From the NCBI RefSeq assembly GCF_020520425.1, contig NC_079490.1, positions 806,001 through 870,000 of the forward strand: 64,000 bases of DNA. The letters run 5' to 3'. This document shows, piece after piece, positions 1 to 12,400 of the stretch. The first letter of the stretch is position 1, and every line of letters begins with the position of its first letter. The notes beneath the pieces were generated by a model that was given only the letters and a program-made list of their open reading frames with translations, ran no database searches and had not been told where the DNA came from. This DNA comes from Spinacia oleracea (Eukaryota; Streptophyta; Magnoliopsida; Caryophyllales; Amaranthaceae). A program made the position numbers and the translations under genes.

Positions 1-456
1 TGTGGGGTCTTATTAGATTCGTCTCGGTAATATTTTTTAAATATCAACTGTTATAACTTCTTATCCATAATTGAAGATATCTTTGAAATCATGCATAAGC
101 AAACATGATTAAATAATTGTGTCATGTAAATAAAAACAAAGGAAGTACAACAGCCTCCGTCTTTAGATGAAACGCTTCCACTTTTACACTATTCATGCGC
201 TCTACTTTCTCTGTTTAAGGTGATTTGTACGTTAGGACAAATATAATCATGTGGGATCTGATTGCGTCTCAATTATATCTTCTAAATATAACTTTTTTAT
301 AACTTTACCAATCACATATATTTAACTATTGAAGTTATGCATCAGCAATCGTGAAATAAGAAGTGTTGCATCTAAAAAAAAACAGAGGTAAATATTTGCA
401 AATAATTATTATGGGTCTATGTATCATCTAAAATCATTATCTCATGATTATCTTAC
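1..456 (-). other. Intron of the callose synthase gene holding Stowaway-like MITE pieces
   Basis: This stretch follows the splice donor (GTAAGATA on the minus strand) of the last exon seen, so it is intron and the gene continues beyond the left edge. It holds two degenerate AT-rich MITE-like pieces. One runs from about 199 to 390, between a CTCTACTTTCTCTGTTT-like end and a GTTGCATC...ACAGAGGTA end. The other is cut by the window edge and ends near 150 in ACAAAGGAAGTA. The same type of sequence recurs near 9000-9210 in another intron of this gene. No coding sequence was seen. Confidence 0.6.
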
Positions 457-3400
457 CTGATTCATATCTATTGTTTGCAATCCTTCTCCACGTGTGAAAA
501 TTATCGCATGATTCTGATTCTCAGGCTTCCCTTCACCTAAGATTGGGGGGCCCGGGAGTTTTATCCGATATATGACCTGTCCAAAGAAGTACCAACATGA
601 AATCTCATGCAAAGGGTATTTCAACAATAAAATTTCATGCAAAAGCACAAAAAAAAGAAGGCCTGGTAAAGCATTCTAAATTCCTGCATCTTTGAATGAT
701 TGATAGTTTCCACCGATAACAAACCGCCATCAGTCATGCAATTGTACTTTTTTATAATCATAAAACGCATGTTTAATTGGGTAAATGCACAAACACTATG
801 AGACTTCTTTTTTTTGTTTTTGAAGTTCGTAAAGTCATGACATGCCATGTAAAGTAAAAAATCAAATTAAATTACCTGATCTAGGTTTTGCCCCTGCTCT
901 TTTGAACTAGGAGATGACGGCAGAGCTGCTTTGGCAAGAGCAGAAAAATAAATCATATTTTTCTTTTTGGACCCTTCTTCACTCCGATCTTCAAGCTCAT
1001 CAACATAAGCCACACGAAGTGACGGATATCTGTCACCATAAAAGAACCCTCATTTCAGTATCTCATTATCTTCAGTATTATTTGAACAAGGGAGGCAATC
1101 CCACCCCTATATGACAAAGTCCAAAAAAAATTAAAAAAATACTAGACACGCACGTTGTCATTAGCCTGAGTATATCTTGTGCACGTTGATCACCGGATCT
1201 TTTATGTATACCATATTGCTGGCAAGATACCACATATGTAAACTTCATGTCAGCAACAGCTTGGCATAGTAATCTTTCACTCTGTGAATTCTCTTCAGTG
1301 TTCAATTCAAGAGCCTTGTAGCCTTCCATTAAGACTAACAAAAGAAAAAAATACAGTTAAATTCTTAAAACATACTAGTATTGGTTTAACTTTGGAACTT
1401 CACTTTCAAGTTTAGTATTGAAAAACAAAAGATTCAAATATCCAGGATTTGCCAGATACCTTTATCATTTGCCATATCGAGGAAGGCTTGAAGCTCTAGA
1501 GCTTTTCGATAGTACATCATGCCTCTAACTGCCATTTGAAACGGTCAATAAGTAAGAACAGGGGATTTTAAAGTTAATACGTTACATATAGTGATAAAAT
1601 TGCACATGTTCCCACCAAGGCAAAACTTGAAATAATAGACAAAGTATATATACCAGTTCGGGTCAAAGTCTGGCCTCTGTATGATGCCCAAAGGCGTAAA
1701 TCTACTTCCAGTTCATCAGTCAAAGGCTGGCCTCTGTAGAGTTCATCTTCATTGCATTTGACACGTTCTAAGAAGTTTTCCCATTCATCTGTTTATTATT
1801 GTCAGGGACATCATATGGTAAGCTCAAAGGATGAACACCGCAAAAGCAGATGAATTCTTAGGATAAAATTTACTATCTATCATAAGCAAGCAAACTAAAT
1901 GAAACCTGGAAAAATCTTCTGCAAATAGAATAGGATGGATACACCATCTTCATTTTGTGTTTCCAGCTCTTGCAGCGAAAAAAGAACATCCTCCGTGTAG
2001 TAAGGGGTCAACACACTGTAAATACATCATTGCATCGTAGAAAGTTACTGAACAAAAACCATAAAGAAAGCTTCCCAGAATGAAAAGGCATGAACTTCAT
2101 CAACATTCCAGCACTCAGATGAGTAGTAAGATGGGAAGGAGCATGTGCTTATCTATTGACCAAGGGTATCCAACTTTATACTTAGGTCCACAGGGAAATA
2201 AATTGAACAAGGGTATCCAACTTCATGCAGATTTGATTTCAACAAAAAAGAATTTGAAAGCAGCGAAACTAGCCTGCATGCTATGTACATACAATAACAA
2301 TACTGTGTCGGATGCTGTTTAAGTCAACGGGATAGCATGCTTAATATAAAGGATATCAGGGGAAAATCTAAAAAAGGTCACTGCATATAATGTAGTACAG
2401 CCACCAGCCTGCCCTATTATATTTGTGATCTAATCAAGGCCACATTCTGTAAATAATAGGGGTCCTTTATCAACATATTGCCTTGAACTCCTATTGCATA
2501 CACCCAACACGGAGACACCATGACTAACAATAGTCACGCTGAGGCAGGCAAATGACTAGAAGAAAAAGGACACCACAATGATTTCACCTTGAGATAACAA
2601 GACGCAATCTGATAAGAGTATAACAACAACAATCGAAGCCTTAACCCCAAAGATGGGGTCGGCAACATGAACCAATGTTTAACACCATGTGATAATCAAC
2701 CATGATACATACAAGAAAGAAATATGATCAATATATATATAAGGCTCTACTTACGAGAAAGAAAGCATATTTCGAACTTTCGGTGCTGAGGGCATGTCCA
2801 TAAATAGTGAATTTGAAAAGAAAGAGAGTCGACGCCGAGCATCTAAGTTCGATGGAACATCCATTGCAGACTCCTTCACAGTAAGAAGTAGGTACAGCCG
2901 CTTGATCTGCCCCATCAAAGAAGTTGTGTCAGAACCACAACTGCAAAACCTAGTATATTTTACACAATACCAAAAAAATACCTTCTCCTTCCAAGCTTCT
3001 GTTATTGGTTCAATAGGAAATTTAATTGCTCCTTCTGATGCAAATAACTCAAAGGACGCCATTCCTGAATCCAAGGACCCACCATGGAGTGACTCCAGAA
3101 CACTAGTGTCCTCCATTATATCATTTGTCACCACCTCCAACATGTCCTGGAAATAAAGAACAACTTGATCTCTCTCCTCCTTTTTGTTCTCCAGCTGAAA
3201 GAAGAAGAAAAAACTGATTACTTGAGCTTCAAAAAAGCAGAAAAATTCTAGACACAAGATTATCAACATAACATACTGACCAAGCATTTCATTAGCTTGA
3301 CAAAACCCCCATACAAGCTAGGAAGAGCACTCATCCTGTACTCTGTGACCAGATCACCTTTTTCTATATGTCTCTCAACTTCGGCAAATATATTCTCTAT

Positions 3401-6400
3401 AACACTAAAAAAGATAGATAAATGTCAGTATTCATATATTAGTGACAAGCCGATCTTTGTTATCAGACTGTTAAGATTCTTCTGTGCTCGACCTAACTTA
3501 CGTTTTCTCAGGAACCCCTTGAACCATGTACTTGATAACACTTTTGAAAGAAGCGTAGCACTCTCGCACAGCACATGACATATATGGATCAGCTTCTATT
3601 CTCTTTATCAATTCCCGGTCCTTCCCATTGCTGTCCTTTGCCATATCTAGCGCAATAGGAATCTGCAAGGCACCAGTATGATCGATTAGATAATAAGGTA
3701 TGGAGTACATGCTATCAAAGTTTAAAAGCAAAATGGCAAACCTTGCTCGCGAGTAAAAATGGAGGCCATTGTATGAGATCTAAGTCACGATCAGCCCAAT
3801 ATGGAACAAGTAACAAGTCCTTTTCCCTGAACATCTTATAAGTTAGTTAAAGAAATAGTTTGACGCAATATATAACCATCACAGATAAGTTTCTCTCACC
3901 TATTACTTATAAGATCTTCCTCTCTGAAACTCGTGATAATCTGATTCCACAACTGCGCAAACCTGGCAGCTTCTTTCTCTTTATTAGATGGAATCTGCAA
4001 ATTCAACTAACTTAGATGGGATTTCTATGTATCCTATAAGTATTCTCTCTCAATTTTTATTTTTAGTTAAACTACAATATCTACCAAAAACTTCTACACT
4101 CCCCTACTATTTATTTATTCTTAAAATGCGTGTACTCTAACAGGATGTTTACTTGAGGATGGAGAGAGTAAATGACTAAATGGGATTAAACACTACACAC
4201 CGGAGTCCTGCCTTCAATCCCAACTTCATACCTGTTAACATTTTTACAGAACAACCTCTGGTGCATATTCAGATGCCAATACCACCATCAATTGCTATTA
4301 CATATAATTCTTACGGGTTAAGATAACTGGTAGGACGTTACGAGAAAACTAACCAAACAGAAAATAGACAATTTCAAGTTGATGATGCATTTGACCAAGT
4401 TTAGTACTACATAGTGCATGCAAACCCAGCTTGTTCTTAAAACATGTGCAGCGCCATACAGCTTGATACATAGTTGCATTAGTTCTGCTTTAGGAGTTTC
4501 AGTTATCATGCACTAACGACAGCCACCAAAAGCAGTTTACTTTTTCTAGCACAGAGGGTCGTCATATTTTCAGGAATTTGGCGACGGAGTTCTAGAATCT
4601 ATCATCGGATTTAAACAAGGCATCTTAATTTTCCACTTTTACTGGTGTCCATATTTGTCATACCCTTAATGGTGAGGCAATTTGGGCATTCCTAACAAGA
4701 TTTATTTTTTCCATTTGGTGCGAGACAATAGAAATACTCCTTTAAATACTACTTCTGGAGCCGAGGACTCAACCATTGATGTAAACCGTATTTTCTAGTT
4801 GGGCATTCCAGGAAAAAATGAAATAGATGATTTTACTAATACTAGACAGTGAGACCAGCAGTGAAGACGTGATTTCACTAGGTCTTCTATATACCCTCAC
4901 CTTCACATATAAATGATGTTTTCCATTTTGCCCAGCTAATCATTTTAACATTGTATTAAATTCCAACTTAACAAAGCCATTGTTTGACACTAAGAAACTT
5001 TCTGTTTTAGATAGAGGACTGGATAATGTAAATGTAATATACTTGACTCCACTGTGTGCTATGCAAGACTCGCCAAACACCAATAAACTATTCGCTCCGC
5101 AGTTACAAATTAGAGTAAAGGGGCCTCGGAACAGGGGTAACGATAAGGCACTCTGGTGTCCAATGGCATATGAATTTCTTTCAAAGAGCAATATAAAACA
5201 ATCCGACACCCTTGCATTTATAAGCCATCCATCTGAACCATGCATTTTACTCAACATGTGGAGCAAACAACTCAATAACTTACATCAGGAAAGCTGTAAC
5301 AGAACAAACAACTCAATAACTTACATCAGGAAATCGTCTGGAGAAGGTGGCCTTCAATCCTTTTTTCTTATGTTCAGTTTTTTCAGCAGGAATAAGACGT
5401 GCATTAATAGCTCCAGGTAATGACTGAAAGCGGGATCTTAACATGCCCAGAGTACGGATCTAAATGCAAAAATGTAAAAAAGAGAGTTTGATTAAAAGCT
5501 CAGGAACAAGAACTTAAAAAAGGAGGGGTGAAAGGAAACAACATTTTACTCATGCTAGGAACAAAGCTTACTTCACCAAGACGACGGAATGCACCATATA
5601 TACCTCCGAAAATCGTGGAAAATATAGCATACCAGATCTGAGTATCCATGAAATAGACCTGTACAAGAACTCTTAAATCAATTATGACTGTTCTATTAAC
5701 AAACCATAATAATAATAATAAAAAATTGATGGACTCGGATTGAATAAAAAAGTATACTTACAAGAATAATTGGAGCCCATAATGAAATTACAGCACCGAT
5801 ATTATTCCGCGCTGCAAAAAAAAATCAAAAAAAAAATCATGTAACCAACGACAACATCTTATTAAATAAATTTCCTACTAATACAACATGACATGCACAT
5901 TACCTTGAGGGAAAAACTCATGCCATTTAAACTTTATCATCCGAACTGACATTATATCATTAGTTGGACGCACTAAAGGCTTTATCTGCAAGACAAAATA
6001 GAGACATATGAGCAGATAACAGGAAAAATCAGTTGTGCAATTCCAAGATGTAGGTAACGCTTTGCAAGAGATATATTGCCAACAAGAAGTGCAAACACGA
6101 TTATATAGCCATTACTTCTGCACAAACTAGTCTAAAAAACAAAGAGCAGGTTTAGTAATTAATTGCTGAGCTTTATCAGATTGTTCCCAGACTCCATTAG
6201 CTAAAACTTTAAATCTATAGTCCTATAATCTGAGTAGGAGGCAGTAACTATGACCGCAACTATGACGGATAGCCCATACTTCGTTTCATTTTGTTCTCAA
6301 TTACCAAGATGAGAAGCTCGAAATTAGTCCAGATTTTCCAGAGATCGACAAACAACAAAGGAAAGCAGTAAGGTCATGCATACCTCGATATAGAAGCTGA

Positions 6401-9400
6401 ACGCCAATTTTGTAATGAGGAGGAGGATCCAAAACATCGAGTACCTGAATGTTCGCATAGAAGACAACATCAATACATCAAACGAATAGATTCCCTTTTA
6501 TGACTAGGATTTCTTTACTTACTTGAAGAGAGAAAAGGCACTTTCATGCATTCCCCTCCCAACAAAAAGTCGCGGCTGCAAAACATCAGGTATAATACAA
6601 TGAGAATTTAGGGGAAGGTGGGGGGGGGGGGGGGGGGGAGGGAGGGTCTACACTAAAAAAAGAGTAGGGAGAAAACAAAGGCAACAAAAATATAGATTCA
6701 TAGGCTACCTGTGACCACCACATCATCAGCATCACAATCCTGTAGTTGGATCTTTCAAGAGCAGATCGTATGAAAGGAAACAAAAACAGCACGGCAGAGA
6801 GCATATTTGGCGATAGATAGACAACAACAGCCAGAAAAAACAGTGAAGGCGAGTGAGCATTACTACCAAACCAACTTTTAATTGTCTGTGCGAATCCTGG
6901 AGGAGGATTGTCCCAAGAATATGCATAGGTCACCGGCAGGATTACCACCCATGCAGCAGCTGAGATAACCTTCAAAATGTACCTAAGCTTAACATGAAAT
7001 GACATGGTTCGTCTTGCTTTCCAACCGAGAACCACATCAAGGGAGGCTGAGAACAAGAAACAAAAATTAACATCAAATTTACTCGCATATGCTGTCATAG
7101 CTCCAAAGAATCGGCAAGAACATAATTCAAGCAGTGACTCCAGTCTAAAGAAAAAACCAGCCTTAACTGACTACCCATAAACGTAAGAGGAGGAGAAAAA
7201 CGGGCAGATAAAAACTTTACAATCAGATTTGAAATAATTTTTTGTCAGAGCTTATGACAGAAACTTAAGCATGGAACTAAGTGTAGCACAGCCTACCTTG
7301 CAGAAGCTTAATTATTGAAGCTGTGATGAAGATGCTTAGTACATTCTTAAAAACTCTTACTTCAAATATTGCACTAGGATCGCCTGTGCCATTCCAGGCA
7401 ATAATAATCATGGCCTGAAAATGATCAGAAATGCAACATCATTCCACATTCATAATGTCTATGAATCTGACCAGATTAAGATAACAGAAGAGACTAATTG
7501 CCTGCAAAGCCAAAATAAAAAAGCTCCACATTCTGTCAAAACTTCTGAAGACGTGCCAATACGTTCGAATCTCAACGAAGTTAACTTTTCCAGTCCACCG
7601 ATCCCCTTGAAGAGGTTTGTTTTCCTGAAATTAAATTCATATTAGATTCTTAATTGTTTGACAAATATAAATAGGCACAGATAAGATTCTCTTCCTAGAT
7701 TCAATCAGGCAGATCCAACATTCCAGCGCCATGAAAATAATTCAAGTTAAAACTCATTCCGGATATTTTAGGGTTTCAACTTCCAACCACTCCTTTTTAA
7801 GACCAAATATGATGTATGAACTAAGAAACGATTACCGACCTTGAAGAAAAACTCTCAACAAACATTATATTGACTACATATGTGCATAGGAGCCAATTCC
7901 TGTAAGAAAGAAAACTATTCACCACTTACAACCAAGCTAAAAGAAGATAAGCTGCCTCTTTATTTCTAAACCAGGCAGGCACTTGAATATCCATAACTAG
8001 ATTCCAAATGACACCACGGTCAATGAGCTCAAGTAAGAAGATGCCTTAAGATTTTTCCTATCCGGTTCTATTAGTCCAACTGGTTCTGCATTGTTGTTGT
8101 TGCAACATCAAAGTTGTACAACTTCAATACCAGCAGTCTTTTTAAGCTGTCGCGTTTGAATTGCTGATATTTTAAAAAAGAACAATGGTGTGTGGACAAC
8201 AAGGAGATAGAAAAATATTCAATTTAGTTGATATTTTACTGGGTTCGGATAAATTAAAGTGACAGTCTTAATTGGTAAATATTATGGGTTAATCGGCATT
8301 AGTATATCTTGGGATCCGCGGTTTGTTATTTATATGCGTTTTGGGTTTACACGTAACAGGAATACTTAAGGAAAGGTGGAAAAAGTAAGAAAAAGGTAGT
8401 AAAATAATAGGTAATATTGGGTGGGTGTAAGAAAAAGGTGGGTGAAGTAGGAAAGCGATGATGGTGTAATGATTGTAGAAGAAGGGATAAGATGGTAAAT
8501 ATGTTTGTCAAAAGTAAAATAAAGTAGAAGTGGATAGAACAAAAAAAACCATTTTTGTAAACTGTAAAGTATGAAGGTGTCCGCCTGAAATGCCCTTACT
8601 TTTTTATTTATAAAGGGTTTCATGTAGCATGTTATGGAAAGTTGCCAGCAGACCTATACAAAACAAAAAAATAACCAAAACCGACAGTTTGGGACTTTGG
8701 GGTATTGAACAAAATTTTGTGATCCAAACCTGACTATCAGAACAGAAATCACCCAAAAATAGCGGGCCAATCACCAACACATTTACAATAATAAAATGAG
8801 GTTTTGTTTTATGAGTTTAACATGGTTTTTGCCGAACTTATACATCATTTAGTGGTTGGGTTTGGCCCCAAATAACTTTGTTTATTATAAATTGTTACTT
8901 GGCATGTATATTTTGTACTCTCATTTATTTTAGATGTAACATTTGGACCTTTGCACTATTGACATACTCTATTTTAACTATATTTCGTAATTTTAACTTA
9001 AGAGAAAACATATTCATGTAGAATCTTATTATGATAATGAGAAAGAGTGTCGCATCTGGACGAGTGGGCAGAATGGATTCGTCTTAACTTATACTTTCAA
9101 AATATTAATTTTTTAATTTTTATTTGTTGATAATTAGTGATATAAATGGTTAAAGTTATACATCAGTATGCGTGACAATAGAAGCGTTGCATCTGAAAAG
9201 AAACAGATCGACCATTTGGCAGCTCTGGTAGTTGTGAACTTGTGATACATGTATTTCTGTGTGGTTAACAAACGTTTAATTCTAACTTTGGGATTAAGTC
9301 AGAGTTATTAATTGAGTAACCATTCGAAGAATACGTTTTCTCAAATGAAGTGGTAAAATATGGGGCGGCCTCCATCACTTTTTATGAGAAAAGCTCATGG

Positions 9401-12400
9401 GCATTATAAATTTATAACAAACTTTTCTTATGAACTTTACATAACCAGATATGTTAATCTCTTCATTTCACCTCAAAGGTTAAGATAACTTACTCCATTT
9501 CTATCTTGACGAAGTTCAACAGACAAACAAAAGAAGTCTGCATCAATCCGCATAGGCCAGCCCAAACGGAAACAATCAACTGACCTGCAACAGCATACAC
9601 CAACTGGATATCAAGAGAAAGAAATATTTTATAAAAAAAAATAGTAGCAATCATATGCACGACATTATACCAAAAATATTCATTCAAATCATCATAGTTT
9701 CTCCACTGTGAATGCTTGGATTTTCCTTTTTTGCTCATTTCTGCTTCCTGAGAAGCAAATAGGTCAACATTAGATACTCATACATAAAAGAATAACTCTG
9801 TAGCATTACAAATTCAAATATGAAAAAATAGTCATGTACCCATCTTATAACTTCATATATAGGGGTTACAACTTTTCTCAAAAAGACCTCTTCTTCGCCA
9901 CCATATGCTGGCATCACATTCTCCCCAGTCCTGGGACTGACATTTCCAGCAAGCATTCCATAAAGTTCAAAGGCCATCTATATAAGAAAAGAACCATCAT
10001 TTCATAACAAGTCAATAAGGATTCTTTGCCAAGCTAATAAAATCGACCCACAGTTCACAAACTCCTCCGCATAACTCCACATGATAAAATACAGAAAAAA
10101 ATTGTTCTTCAGTTTTATCTCTCCATCACTGTTGCTACTCCCACCATTTCTGAATACTTGCAACCTTGTGTTTGCATGTAGTTTTAGGGAATTTTATGGG
10201 TAGTCCATGGACATGAATAAATTAATGTGCAAGTGGGGTTAAGGTGATATGTTGTGTGTGAGAGACAAAATAATAAACAATTGGCGCAAGTGGGATAAAA
10301 AAAAGAGGGAGAAACAATAAAGAATTAGTGGTCCGATGCCAAAAGAGGAAGTCTAGGACTCTAGCAAGTATTCAGGATTTGAGGGAGTATTAGTGTTCGT
10401 AAATCTACTCACGAGAGATGAAAGATTAAGATATATCTGGAAGCCATCAGCTATTAATGTGAGCTCAACAACAAACTGAAAATATATACAACAGACTCAA
10501 ACTGACTAGACTGCAGAAATTCGTAGGCCAATTTTAATTCTGAAAGCAGCCTCCAACATGACATCCTAGGGTAATAAATAATTTTTTTTGACAATAGTTA
10601 CAACCTTTAAAAATGATACAGTACTCAGCTTTTTTTTCAAGACAGGTTTGAAGAATTTTGAACTTTTCTGCAGACGAAAGGATATAACTTTTGATGTTTC
10701 TATTGGGACAGACCTTTCAGTGGTTAAATGAAGGTAAGATACCGAGTGCTGAATTCTTTTACTATTTTTCCTTGTATCTATCCCTCATAGCATCACACAG
10801 AGCCCGCGAAAAATAAAAAATAGAAATAAATCAATTGAGTACTTCTAAAATATTTGGCACCAACCGGCGAGAACCAACAATTTGCATCTCATTGTGTTGC
10901 AAGGAAAAGTGGAACCCTCACAAACCAGACTTGATACATTGCTTCTCTTTATTTATACTAGAGCTCCAAATTCCTTCATAGACACATTCAGTAGTTGAGA
11001 CAAAAATTACTTATGAAATTACAATCTCCGAAGAAGTGGAAGATTAAATTCCAAATATGAGAGAGATATCGCTATATCAGTAAGCAGTTCCCATATTTCA
11101 TATGCATTTGAATTGAGTGTTAGGAATCAATATCCGAGTATTATCCTTATCCAGCTAAAAGATTTTAATATGCATGCAACAACATCCATAAAACATGGAC
11201 GGCAGTATTATCCAGCTAAAAGACTATGCATGCGTCAACATCCACAAATCATGAGGCAACGATTCACATGCAACAACATCCATAAAATATGGACCGGAGG
11301 AGATTACACAAGGAGACAGAGGAAAGCTTCTAGTTAATATACACAAGGTTGAAACAACTAAGTGATCTAGGTAATAATCACTTATTACTATATGTCAAAC
11401 AGGACCAAATCTGAGAACAAACGCCAGATTTGAGAGTCTAGGTTAGAAGCATACATGGTGATAGATATAGCATAGGCATTCTGGCATGAACCTCAGATTA
11501 GCAGCTTCCCCCCATATAAGAAGATACAGGCCCATGTACAATAGTTTACGTTGTTGTACTTCCTGTTGTATTGTTGGTAACCTGCAATTTATCAAAGCAA
11601 TGAACAGCCAACTTTTACATCCACAGTAATAGAGTAGTAGATAGCTGGCTAAAATAATAACGATAAGATTATATCTCCTACTAAAGATACATTCCATAGT
11701 TCACCATGAAATAATAGAAAAACTACCAATAACTACTCCCAAATAATTAAATAAATCAGGATCTATACTCAATATGCGATAACTTGTATCGTTGTATCGA
11801 GTAAGTAAATACTTCAAAGCCATTAAACAGAAATTTTGGTCTACTAGTTTCAATGGACCATGTGTCAATCAGCATCCCACAGTATAGAGATTTAATTTGA
11901 GGTCAGGAAGCTCACCAGAGGCTACTCTTGCGGTCCAAGTACTTGCACCATTTCTTATAACTCTTGAAGAGCTTTTTCATTACTTCTGTCAATGCACGTT
12001 CATCCAACTGAAAACCACATGACTTTGTTAGAGAAATCTGGAGGGTACAAAAGGTTTATATACAAGAGGTAACAATAAAATGAAGTTGAGTGGTTAATGC
12101 ACTTGCAGGCAAGACAATAATGCTAATCAGAAATACTGCGAAACAGAGGCGACCCATGCTCAAGTAGCAATTTCTAAATACAGATATACGAAAAAATAGA
12201 TTCAAGAGTGACAACTTTAAAACCACGCCGAATAATCCCAAAAGAAGTTTGCAGGAAGGAAACACGGATTGGACTCAATTAGTTGTGTCATAGAATCACC
12301 TTTGGTTGCTGATCAGGCTTTGGAAACTGTCGTATATGGACATTGGCGAGCAATAAAATGAGGTGCTCTCGTTGATTTGCCACGTTATCTTTCTGCATGT

